Positions 52,124 to 59,403 of a stretch of 64,000 nucleotides of DNA are shown one piece after another. Below the pieces are notes generated by a model. That model searched no databases. It was not told where the DNA came from and saw only the letters and a list, made by a program, of their open reading frames with translations. Numbering within the stretch: position 1 is the first letter of the stretch; each line of letters starts with the position of its first letter. Origin of the DNA: Treponema sp. (lineage in GTDB: Bacteria; Spirochaetota; Spirochaetia; Treponematales; Treponemataceae); assembly GCA_017619795.1 (NCBI GenBank), contig JAFZRP010000008.1, positions 1-64,000 of the forward strand. Direction: 5' to 3'. Both the position numbers and the translations under genes were made by a program.

Positions 52124-53587
52124 TTACACCTCCCCTTCAAGTACAAGCATAGGAATCAGTTTTTCCAGCGCCATGCTGTGAGAACCTTTTAAAAGAACTG
52201 TATCGTTATCAGCAATAACTGAAAGAAGCTTTTCAGAAATACGCTTAAAGCTTTCCTCATCATTTGTTTCAAAATACGAATAGTTAGCAAACTGTTTTTC
52301 AGAAAGCAAATCGGCAGCACTCTTCATTTCCGGTCCAACGAGGCACACAAAGTCGGCACCTGCTGCCAGAAGCTTTTCGGCTACCTTTATGTGTTCGGTT
52401 GTTGATTCAGTTCCAAGCTCCTTCATATCACCAAGCACAAATATTTTTTTACCAGCTCCTTCCAGACCGCCGCAGAAATCAATAACCTTACCCATTGAGT
52501 CAGGATTTGCATTGTAGCAGTCAGCAATCAGCTGTATATTTTTTCCAGTTTTAGTCTTAAGCTCTTTTATTTCCATTCTGCCTGTAACAGCTGCCATGTT
52601 TTCCAAACCAGCCTTAATTGCTTTTGCAGAAACACCAAGTTCCTTAGCAAGAGCAACTACACCAAGTGCATTCTGGAAATTATATTTACCACCCAAAGGA
52701 AGTTTTACAATCTCTCCGTCTATAGAGAAAACTGTTCCGGCAAGACCTTCATCCTTAATAAACTTCACTCCGTATTCCTGTGCAGTTTCCAGGCCGTATT
52801 TTACAATCTTGCCTTTAACGTTTTCTGTACACAGTTCAGCAAAATCATCCTCAAACGGAACAAATGCTGCACCATCAGCCGGAATATAATCAAACGATTT
52901 TCGTTTCTCAAGTGCAATGTTTTTTCTGGAACCAAGAAGTCCGATATGAGCATTTCCAATATTTGTAATGATTCCGTATTTTGATTTCAGCACCTTTGAA
53001 ATTTCACCAATCTCGTTAACACGATTCATGCCCATTTCAAAAATGCCAATTTTTTCATTTCCTCTGATTTTGAATACTGAAAGTGGAAGACCTGTTTCTG
53101 AATTAAAATTACCTTCTGTACAGGCAACGTTATCCTTTCCAAAATACTGGCGCATAACAGAAACGGTCATTTCTTTTGTAGTAGTTTTTCCACTGGAACC
53201 GGTAATACTAATTTTTACAAGCTCCGGGAACTTTGCTACATAAGCTTCTGCTGCCTGCTGAAGAGCATAAAGATTATTTTCGACACAAAGGAATACAGCT
53301 CCAGGATACTGCTCTCCCAGAGCCTTATAAACCCCGGTTTTTTCCTCAAGCTCCTTTTTATCTATAAACACAACAGAAGCACCCTTTTCAAGTGCCTGAG
53401 GAATATACTTATGTCCATTCTGAAGCTCGCCTCTCAACGGCACAAAAAGAGTACCAGTCGTAACATTACGGCTGTCTGTCTGTACAGAAGTAAAGGCTCC
53501 GGTTTTGTTTTCAGAAACCAGAGTTCCATTAACGGCAGAGAGAAGTTCATTAATTTCAAGCAGAGATTTTTTTCCGTCTACCGTCAT
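52124..53587 (-). CDS. murF: UDP-N-acetylmuramoyl-tripeptide--D-alanyl-D-alanine ligase
   Basis: The 487-residue Mur ligase has the ATP-binding SITGSSGKTTTKEM, the DCYNANPDSM region characteristic of MurF and a C-terminal ADFVCLVGPEM-containing domain. MurF adds D-Ala-D-Ala to the UDP-MurNAc-tripeptide. It is the only Mur ligase in this cluster; murE, mraY, murD, murG and murC are not here. Its start overlaps the ftsL-like gene by four bases. Confidence 0.96.
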   Translation of the reverse strand: MTVDGKKSLLEINELLSAVNGTLVSENKTGAFTSVQTDSRNVTTGTLFVPLRGELQNGHKYIPQALEKGASVVFIDKKELEEKTGVYKALGEQYPGAVFLCVENNLYALQQAAEAYVAKFPELVKISITGSSGKTTTKEMTVSVMRQYFGKDNVACTEGNFNSETGLPLSVFKIRGNEKIGIFEMGMNRVNEIGEISKVLKSKYGIITNIGNAHIGLLGSRKNIALEKRKSFDYIPADGAAFVPFEDDFAELCTENVKGKIVKYGLETAQEYGVKFIKDEGLAGTVFSIDGEIVKLPLGGKYNFQNALGVVALAKELGVSAKAIKAGLENMAAVTGRMEIKELKTKTGKNIQLIADCYNANPDSMGKVIDFCGGLEGAGKKIFVLGDMKELGTESTTEHIKVAEKLLAAGADFVCLVGPEMKSAADLLSEKQFANYSYFETNDEESFKRISEKLLSVIADNDTVLLKGSHSMALEKLIPMLVLEGEV

Positions 53588-53898
53588 TTCTTCTCTCCTG
53601 TCATTTCTACACGAATGATATCGTCACTTTCTGCCTTATGCATGCCGAGTTCTTCGACAGCAATCTGTTCAATTCTTTCTGCGCTTGAAAGAATGCTTAT
53701 TTCACCGACAAGCTTTTTATTGTCCTCAATGAGGCGTTCCTGTTTGGCTTCAAGCTCCTTTATTTCCTTTGTTAAATCTGTATAACGCTTAGCCTGGAAC
53801 GCATATAGACAAAGAAGCATAGGAATACTAATTGCGAAGATGATGATGAGAAAAACTTGTATTGCGTTTTTTACTTTTTTCTTTTTAGTCTGATCCAC
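53584..53898 (-). CDS. ftsL: FtsL-like cell division protein
   Basis: The 104-residue bitopic protein has a Lys-rich N terminus, a membrane helix (about 12-31) and a periplasmic coiled coil (DLTKEIKELEAKQERLIEDNKKL) followed by a short C-terminal piece. Sequence is typical of the FtsL/FtsB class and position (after rsmH, before murF) supports FtsL. It is two bases downstream of rsmH and overlaps murF by four. Confidence 0.85.
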   Translation of the reverse strand: MDQTKKKKVKNAIQVFLIIIFAISIPMLLCLYAFQAKRYTDLTKEIKELEAKQERLIEDNKKLVGEISILSSAERIEQIAVEELGMHKAESDDIIRVEMTGEKK

Positions 53899-53900
53899 TT

Positions 53901-54887
53901 TTAATATCCTACAACTCCATTTAATCTATATTCAGAAGCATCCCTCTTTTTTCTAACCACACGCAGCTTAGCACTACGTGACGGTGAATTATCTTTTATT
54001 TCCTCCTGTGAAGGACAAACAGGCTTACGGGTAATTATCTCCGCACAAGCTTCTCCTCCACACCTGCAAACTGCAACCTCAGGCGGACAAACACATTCTC
54101 TGCCAAGGTTCCTGAAATAATTTTTTACAATTCTATCTTCCAGGGAATGAAAAGTTATCACTCCCATTTTTCCGTTTACCTTTAAGTCGTTAAATGCATT
54201 ATGCAGTGCCTCAGGGAGTCTCTTTAACTCTCCGTTCACTGCAATTCTTAATGCCTGAAACGTCCTTGTCGCCGGATGAATTGGACCGTACCTGTAATTC
54301 GCAGGCACTGCATTCCAGATTATCTCGGCAAGAGCCTTGGAAGACTCTATCTTTCCGCCCCTCCTGGCTTCTACAATTGCTGCCGCAATTCTGCGACTAA
54401 GCTTCTCCTCTCCATACAAATATATTAAATCTGCAAGTTTTTCTTCCGGCAGCTCATTTACAAGCTCTCCGGCAGAAGGACCTGCATTTTCATTCAATCT
54501 CATATCAAGCTTTTCATCGTACCGGAACGAAAAACCTCTCATAGATTTTTCGTAATGAAAAACCGATATTCCAAGATCAAACAATATAATATCAGGCTTA
54601 GGAAACTCCTCAGGATAATTGGCGTAAAAGTCATTGAACCAGCCGTTGTAAAAGCTCATTCTGTCACCAAATTCAGCAAGCCGCTCTTTAGCTCTTTTCT
54701 GAATTACGCTGTCAGCATCAAGGCCTATTATCGAGAGATTTTCGTACTTTTTCAGGAAATTATAAGAATGACCGCCTTCACCAAGAGTTGAATCAACCAT
54801 GACGGCGCAGTTTTCATACGGTTCACCCACAGGCGACAATAATTCGAGACACTCATTCAGAAGAACCGGCTTATGTACAATCTCCAT
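53901..54887 (-). CDS. rsmH: 16S rRNA (cytosine(1402)-N4)-methyltransferase
   Basis: RsmH methylates C1402 of 16S rRNA in the decoding centre. The protein (328 residues) starts MEIVHKPVLLNECLELL and contains DSTLGEGGHS, RGFSFRYDEKLDMRLN, HPATRTFQALRIAVN and ITFHSLEDRIVKNYF. A GTG-initiated frame 22 codons longer would have to pass through a strong hairpin, so the ATG is preferred, although no Shine-Dalgarno is visible there. It follows mraZ after an attenuator-like hairpin. Confidence 0.95.
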   Translation of the reverse strand: MEIVHKPVLLNECLELLSPVGEPYENCAVMVDSTLGEGGHSYNFLKKYENLSIIGLDADSVIQKRAKERLAEFGDRMSFYNGWFNDFYANYPEEFPKPDIILFDLGISVFHYEKSMRGFSFRYDEKLDMRLNENAGPSAGELVNELPEEKLADLIYLYGEEKLSRRIAAAIVEARRGGKIESSKALAEIIWNAVPANYRYGPIHPATRTFQALRIAVNGELKRLPEALHNAFNDLKVNGKMGVITFHSLEDRIVKNYFRNLGRECVCPPEVAVCRCGGEACAEIITRKPVCPSQEEIKDNSPSRSAKLRVVRKKRDASEYRLNGVVGY

Positions 54888-54894
54888 TTTTTGA

Positions 54895-54938
54895 CAAAAA
54901 CACCGGACACGATCAGTACGAATACTAACCGTGCCGGT
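54895..54938 (-). terminator. Terminator/attenuator-like hairpin between mraZ and rsmH
   Basis: On the minus strand ACCGG-CACGGTTAGTA, a TTCG loop, then TACTGATCGTG-T-CCGGT form 11 pairs (two G-U) plus five, with a single bulged T, followed by GTTTTTG. The U-run ends eight bases before the rsmH ATG. It has the form of an intrinsic terminator. Confidence 0.65.
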
Positions 54939-54976
54939 AAAATCCCCTTCCACCCAAGTTTATTTAATTATCATTT

Positions 54977-55414
54977 TTAAAAGCTTATACTGCTAAAGTT
55001 TTCTTCAGCCCCAGATTCATCGCAAGCTGCGAGATAATCCTTATATGCACGTGAATCCCAAATCTCTACGAACTTAGCCATTCCTAAAATCGTAACTTCT
55101 TTGGTAAGCCCTGCATACTCACGTAAGCTCTGTGGGATTGAAAGTCGTCCGTTCTTGTCAAACTCAATGTCCTGGGCAGGTGCAATATACTTGTGCACAA
55201 CCATCATGTTTTCTTTATTAAAAATTGATGCATTGCCCATTATCTTTGACTGGAAAGATTCCCATTCTTCGGCAGTAAAAAGCCATAAGCAAGATCCTGA
55301 ACCCTTGGTAACTATAAGTACGTTTTGATTAATAGCCGTTCTCAGCTTTGCTGGAAATGAGACACGTCCTTTGTCATCAATCGTATTATTGTATTCACCT
55401 GTCAGAAGATTCAT
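54977..55414 (-). CDS. mraZ: Transcriptional regulator MraZ
   Basis: The 145-residue protein has two SpoVT-AbrB-like repeats, each with DxxGR: NTIDDKGRVSFPAKLR and IEFDKNGRLSIPQSLR. MraZ represses its own dcw promoter by binding short direct repeats; such repeats are present here. The ATG at 55414 is preferred to an in-frame GTG two codons upstream. First gene of the division cluster. Confidence 0.96.
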   Translation of the reverse strand: MNLLTGEYNNTIDDKGRVSFPAKLRTAINQNVLIVTKGSGSCLWLFTAEEWESFQSKIMGNASIFNKENMMVVHKYIAPAQDIEFDKNGRLSIPQSLREYAGLTKEVTILGMAKFVEIWDSRAYKDYLAACDESGAEENFSSISF

Positions 55415-55415
55415 A

Positions 55416-55450
55416 CCCACTTACTTCCACTTTTTACCACTTTTTCCCAC
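55416..55450 (-). promoter_or_regulatory. Four MraZ boxes at exact 10-bp spacing
   Basis: On the minus strand GTGGG, GTGGT, GTGGA and GTGGG recur with 10-base periodicity (CCCAC 55416-55420, TCCAC 55426-55430, ACCAC 55436-55440, CCCAC 55446-55450 on the plus strand). The array lies between the -10 and the mraZ start codon. In E. coli MraZ binds TGGGN repeats separated by five bases. Confidence 0.85.
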
Positions 55451-55459
55451 TTATCAACC

Positions 55460-55487
55460 ATTTTATCCCAAAAAAGACTAAAGTCAA
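55460..55487 (-). promoter_or_regulatory. Sigma-70 promoter of the mraZ division cluster
   Basis: On the minus strand TTGACT (55482-55487), a 16-base spacer and TAAAAT (55460-55465). The MraZ boxes follow within about ten bases, so bound MraZ would block initiation or early elongation. Confidence 0.7.
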
Positions 55488-55588
55488 CGCAATTTTTGAC
55501 CAATAATTTAAAAAACGTTCATTTTTTTTATATTTTATATATACACAAAAATACTTCTATTATTTCAAGCATTTTGTATAGGTAAATT

Positions 55589-56320
55589 ATGCCCACCGGA
55601 ATAAATATTTATAACGAAAGCAGCCTCCACAACACGTTAAAAGCGTATTACGCAGTCACAAAAGACGGTAAAATGGAGATAAAGCTCGACGGATATATTT
55701 ATGATGTTGTTACGGATGACGGTAAAATCTATGAAATTCAGACAAAAAATCTTTCAAAGCTGCTTCCCAAAATAATGACAACGCTTGAAAATAAAAGAAA
55801 AATTACTGTAGTTCACCCAATTGTAATTGAAAAAAAGGTTGCTCTTTATGATGATGATGGTAACATTATTTCCAAAAGAAAAAGTCCAAAGAAACAGACA
55901 ATCTACTCTATTTTCGATGAGCTGACCGGTATATACCCTGTCCTTCTGGATAAAAACTTTACTCTTGAGATTCTTGAAATAAAAATGATAGAAGAGAGAA
56001 AAAGAACATCAGAGCCGGTTCAATCAAAAAACAGCAGGCGACGTTTTAAGAAAGATTGGGTAAAAACAAATAAACGGCTTGAAGAAATAATCACAACACA
56101 TCAATTCAAAAACAAAAAGGATTATCTTTCGCTTTTACCACCGAATCTGCCGAAAGCCTTCTGCGCAAAAGACCTGGCAACAGCGTTTAATACTGCAGGC
56201 ACTTACCCTAAAGAAGCAGAAAAAAAAGCCCACTTAATTCTCTGGGTTCTTTCACGAATGGAATTGATTGAGTTTATAGAAATTAAAAACAGAAGCCGCC
56301 ACTATAAGATTGCAAAATAG
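55589..56320 (+). CDS. Conserved hypothetical protein, possible DNA/nucleic-acid related (243 aa)
   Basis: I recognise the sequence pattern but no assigned function. The N-terminal half (IYNESSLHNTLKAYY, VDGYIYDVV-like LDGYIYDVVTDDGKIYEIQTKNL) has the spacing of a restriction-endonuclease-like fold with possible active-site Asp, Glu and Gln-x-Lys. It continues with HPIVIEKKVALYDDDGN and KRKSPKK, then a basic linker and a C-terminal winged-helix-like segment (LATAFNTAGTYPKEAEKKAHLILWVL). Similar proteins occur in other bacterial phyla, as I recall. Divergent from mraZ. Nuclease-like fold is inference only. Confidence 0.7.
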   Translation: MPTGINIYNESSLHNTLKAYYAVTKDGKMEIKLDGYIYDVVTDDGKIYEIQTKNLSKLLPKIMTTLENKRKITVVHPIVIEKKVALYDDDGNIISKRKSPKKQTIYSIFDELTGIYPVLLDKNFTLEILEIKMIEERKRTSEPVQSKNSRRRFKKDWVKTNKRLEEIITTHQFKNKKDYLSLLPPNLPKAFCAKDLATAFNTAGTYPKEAEKKAHLILWVLSRMELIEFIEIKNRSRHYKIAK

Positions 56321-56321
56321 A

Positions 56322-57464
56322 TTACATTATATAAGTAACTGCAAGAGAAGCTTTAAGAATTAAATCGCTATTAATAAAGCTTGAGAACGTAAGAATCTGA
56401 TCTTCCTTGGCACTGATTGTAACACCGTACAACGCACCCCAGTTACCGCTTGCATAACCACTAAGTATAAGATGATGATTTAAGAAAGGAATATGGAAGC
56501 CTACCTCCGGTTCAATATTAAACTGCATAAATATAGGCGATGTTGAATCTCTTAACAATTTTGATTTTGAAAGCTGTACAATAGCAAAGCCCCAGTTTAT
56601 CTTATTGTTAAAGTAAAAATATTCACCTGCATAACACCATTTTTCTACAGCACCAAAGGATGTAAATTTTGCAGAATAAATATCTTTTTCATTACCAGTA
56701 GTTTCACCGCCCGAAATAATCTGTGTAACCGAATATGGCTTCTGCCACATACTAAAATATGGACCTATTGTTGTATCAAGTGCAGTTATACCAAAGTCCA
56801 TTGTATCGTTGGAATTGATGAAAAACAGAGAAAAAATAGCAGGCAAAATCATTTTTCCATTGGAATTAATATCAACTCCCATTTCTTCAAACTTTGTATA
56901 CTGATAAACATACCTTCCTTTAGGAAAACCTCTAAGATCGGTTCCATCAAAATCACAGTATCGTAAACCAGAAACTGTCGGCGTAACACCTATTCTAAAG
57001 GTTTCACGGTTGTAATAAAGCGAAACATTAGAGTTGGTTCTCCACGGATTATAATACTGATGCTGAAAATTATTACCGAATATTCTTCCAAGCCCTACTA
57101 TACCCTTAATTTTATTATAAGAAGATTTCAAGCCGTCATTTTTTTCATGCTCATAAAACAAGCCCCTGGTATTACCAATGTTGTTGATATCAAAAAAAGC
57201 TGTTTCCCAGGAAACACGAATTGTAGGAAAAACTCTCTTAAACGTTACTTCTGCATCAAACTTCGCAAGTGGAAGTCCTTTTGTAGTATAGTCAAGAAGA
57301 TATGATTTATTAGGAATCCAGGCACTATAGCTGTAGCTTGCATCTGCTTTTATAACAAAACCCTTGTCCATAAATGAAGAATAGTCTTTTGTATCATCAG
57401 CAAAAATGTAGCCGCAGAAAAAAAGAGAAATTATAAATATTTTTAAAATACGATTAAAAGACAT
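56322..57464 (-). CDS. Exported, probable outer-membrane beta-barrel protein
   Basis: The 380-residue protein has a signal peptide (about 1-22, cleaved near IFA-DD) and a mature part with alternating hydrophobic/aromatic strands (VIKADASYSYSAWI, NVSLYYNRETFRIGVTP, LILKASLAVTYIM), typical of a beta-barrel whose last residues end near an aromatic strand. The family is not recognised. A product of this kind would be in the outer membrane. No clear ribosome site except GGAGA before the ATG. It ends one base from the convergent upstream gene. Confidence 0.65.
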   Translation of the reverse strand: MSFNRILKIFIISLFFCGYIFADDTKDYSSFMDKGFVIKADASYSYSAWIPNKSYLLDYTTKGLPLAKFDAEVTFKRVFPTIRVSWETAFFDINNIGNTRGLFYEHEKNDGLKSSYNKIKGIVGLGRIFGNNFQHQYYNPWRTNSNVSLYYNRETFRIGVTPTVSGLRYCDFDGTDLRGFPKGRYVYQYTKFEEMGVDINSNGKMILPAIFSLFFINSNDTMDFGITALDTTIGPYFSMWQKPYSVTQIISGGETTGNEKDIYSAKFTSFGAVEKWCYAGEYFYFNNKINWGFAIVQLSKSKLLRDSTSPIFMQFNIEPEVGFHIPFLNHHLILSGYASGNWGALYGVTISAKEDQILTFSSFINSDLILKASLAVTYIM

Positions 57465-57601
57465 GTATTCTCCAAAAATTTCTTATACAGATTTTTAAAT
57501 AAAACTCTCCTACCTATATCTATAATAAAATCATCTAATTTAAAATAAGTAACATAAAAGATGAAGGAATATCAATAATTTTCTAAGAAAATTATAAAGA
57601 C

Positions 57602-57632
57602 AAAAAAAAAGACAGCTCCTGAGAGCTGTCTT
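57602..57632 (-). terminator. Intrinsic terminator of the flaA pair
   Basis: On the minus strand AAGACAGCTC-TCAG-GAGCTGTCTT is a ten-pair stem with a four-base loop, followed by a T-run. It lies 25 bases past the stop of the second FlaA-type gene. Confidence 0.9.
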
Positions 57633-57657
57633 GATTTTGCATTATAAAAGCTGGAGA

Positions 57658-58365
57658 TTACCAGTCATCAAGCATGTCATCTTCATCATGATTTTCCATG
57701 TCGTAGAGGTCAGTAACCGCACGAAGGTCATCAAGATAAACATAATATGAGCCTCTTGCCTGCATTGGATTACAGTCAATCTTGAAGCCAAGAATCTTAA
57801 GACCAGGCTTGTCGCCATAGTATGCGCTGCTCTGTACAATTCCATGTTCACCGTCAAGGCTAGGTGGAACTACACAAGTAAGCTTTTTCCATCCACTGAA
57901 TCCGAGGCTTCCCATATAAAGCTCGTAATTTCTTCCAAAATAATCCTGTACCATTACGTACATTTCATGATCCTGGTTTCTACCACAAACCCAGAGAGAA
58001 ATTGTCTTTACAGTTCCTTCTACAGGAAGTGGACGTCCAGAAGTGATTGTGAATGTATCCAAACCACGACGGAAGAAGTCAACACGAACACCAAGAACCT
58101 GTGTATCATCTCCTTCACTATCCTCTGGAAGAGGCTCTTTCATTGCAGGAGAACCATCGAAAAGACGAGATGTAATAACACCATCATCAGAAGAAATATG
58201 AACATACCATGAACCTTCGCGTTCAAACTTATCAATAGAAATCTCACGCAAAGACATCATTGCAGAATCTGCACCTACAGTCTCAGGATTCTGGTCATAT
58301 ACACTCTGTGCAGATACAGCAAAAACAGTAAACGCTGTCAACAATAAAGCAATTATTTTTTTCAT
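57658..58365 (-). CDS. Flagellar filament outer-layer protein FlaA-type (second copy)
   Basis: The 235-residue protein has a signal peptide (MKKIIALLLTAFTVFAVSA) and a mature domain with VRVDFFRRGLDTFTITSGR-type and TISLWVCGRNQDHEMYVMVQDYFGRNYE-type strands seen in FlaA proteins. FlaA forms the sheath around the periplasmic flagellar core. The gene overlaps the first FlaA gene by four bases, so both are made in a fixed ratio. T. pallidum also has an adjacent pair of FlaA-type genes (TP0663/TP0664). The C terminus is acidic (NHDEDDMLDDW). Confidence 0.88.
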   Translation of the reverse strand: MKKIIALLLTAFTVFAVSAQSVYDQNPETVGADSAMMSLREISIDKFEREGSWYVHISSDDGVITSRLFDGSPAMKEPLPEDSEGDDTQVLGVRVDFFRRGLDTFTITSGRPLPVEGTVKTISLWVCGRNQDHEMYVMVQDYFGRNYELYMGSLGFSGWKKLTCVVPPSLDGEHGIVQSSAYYGDKPGLKILGFKIDCNPMQARGSYYVYLDDLRAVTDLYDMENHDEDDMLDDW

Positions 58366-59204
58366 TTTGCATCATCTCCTACATACTCAACATCATCACC
58401 TGATGAAGAAGAAGATTTTCGTGTACCACTCTTATTACTCTTCTTCTGACCGCTCTGACTGTTATTACCGCCACCCTGAGCATCACTGAAGTCAATTTCC
58501 TTCAATTCATAACCATCATAGATGTATGCAAGTGAATTAGTTGTATACTTCATCTGGTCAAAGAAAATTACATAGTCATCAACAAACTCTTCAGCATCAG
58601 TTCTAATTCTAAAGCCAACAAAAGTAAGGTTTTCTGGACCTGAACGCATATGAGAATGCTGCTGGATTCTGCCAGGAACATTTACAATAATGTTTTTCCA
58701 TCCCTTGAAAGTAAGGTATCCGCACTGCAGAACATGAATACGTCCTGTTGCATCGCGAACAAGAATTTCAAGAGAGTAATTGTAGTTAGCTCCCCAAACC
58801 CAGAAATCTATTGTTCTTACATCACCAATAAAAGGAATCTCAAATGGTTCGCCATCCTTTGTAGGATAAACTTCAAACCAGTTGTCGCCCTTTCGGTTAA
58901 AGCTAGTTCTTACACCAAAAACCTTGTGCTCTGCACCATTTCCTTTAAGCAGCTGCTTCAAAGAATTAGGAATTCCTTCATAATAGTTCCACAGAGGAAA
59001 TCCGTCAGCCACAAAACGACTGGCATTAACACCCCAGTCCCAATTCAAGCTTTCACCGTTGTACAGATACTCCTGTCCGTTAGCAGCATCAAATGTGTCC
59101 ATAATAACAGTCTCACTGCTTCTTGAACTTGGCTGGCTGAATGCAGGCAATCCAATCACAAAAAGACAAACAAGACTTGCAAAGACTTTTAGTCTCCTTT
59201 TCAT
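58362..59204 (-). CDS. flaA: Flagellar filament outer-layer protein FlaA (first copy)
   Basis: The 280-residue protein starts with a signal peptide (MKRRLKVFASLVCLFVIGLPAFS) and has FGVRTSFNRKGDNWFEVYP, TIDFWVWGANYNYSLEILVRDATGRIHVL and a C-terminal FVGFRIRTDAEEFVDDYVIFFDQMKY, aligned with its downstream partner. It forms the periplasmic flagellar sheath. A C-terminal tail of about 35 residues is Ser/Lys/Gly-rich. AAGGAG precedes the ATG. A sigma-28-type -10 sits about 65 bases upstream. Confidence 0.9.
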   Translation of the reverse strand: MKRRLKVFASLVCLFVIGLPAFSQPSSRSSETVIMDTFDAANGQEYLYNGESLNWDWGVNASRFVADGFPLWNYYEGIPNSLKQLLKGNGAEHKVFGVRTSFNRKGDNWFEVYPTKDGEPFEIPFIGDVRTIDFWVWGANYNYSLEILVRDATGRIHVLQCGYLTFKGWKNIIVNVPGRIQQHSHMRSGPENLTFVGFRIRTDAEEFVDDYVIFFDQMKYTTNSLAYIYDGYELKEIDFSDAQGGGNNSQSGQKKSNKSGTRKSSSSSGDDVEYVGDDAK

Positions 59205-59268
59205 GCAAAACTCCTTGAAACTTTATACATTCCGAAAGTTACGAATATAAAAGATTTATACTCTTTAT

Positions 59269-59293
59269 TTATCGGCATAGTACTACGAATTTA
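59269..59293 (-). promoter_or_regulatory. Sigma-28-like promoter of the flaA pair
   Basis: On the minus strand a perfect GCCGATAA (59269-59276) with TAAA (59290-59293) 13 bases upstream; the usual spacing is 15. It would give a leader of about 58 bases. Confidence 0.55.
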
Positions 59294-59368
59294 TAAGTTT
59301 AAATAATTATATTTTGTAAAAGAACGTTTGTCAAACGGAAACAACTGTAAAATATAGTAACTTATTTT

Positions 59369-59397
59369 TTGCTTTTTTTAACTATGTGTTGTAAAAT
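59369..59397 (+). promoter_or_regulatory. Promoter of the PilZ gene, predicted leaderless
   Basis: TTGCTT (59369-59374), a 17-base spacer and TAAAAT (59392-59397), with only six bases to the ATG at 59404. The -35 is weak (three of six). Confidence 0.45.
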
Positions 59398-59403
59398 ATA
59401 TGT

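Noticed and set aside
54888-54953. GTG-initiated longer RsmH
   Set aside because: The extra 22 residues are encoded by the hairpin between mraZ and rsmH and are unlike the family; the leader reading is simpler.
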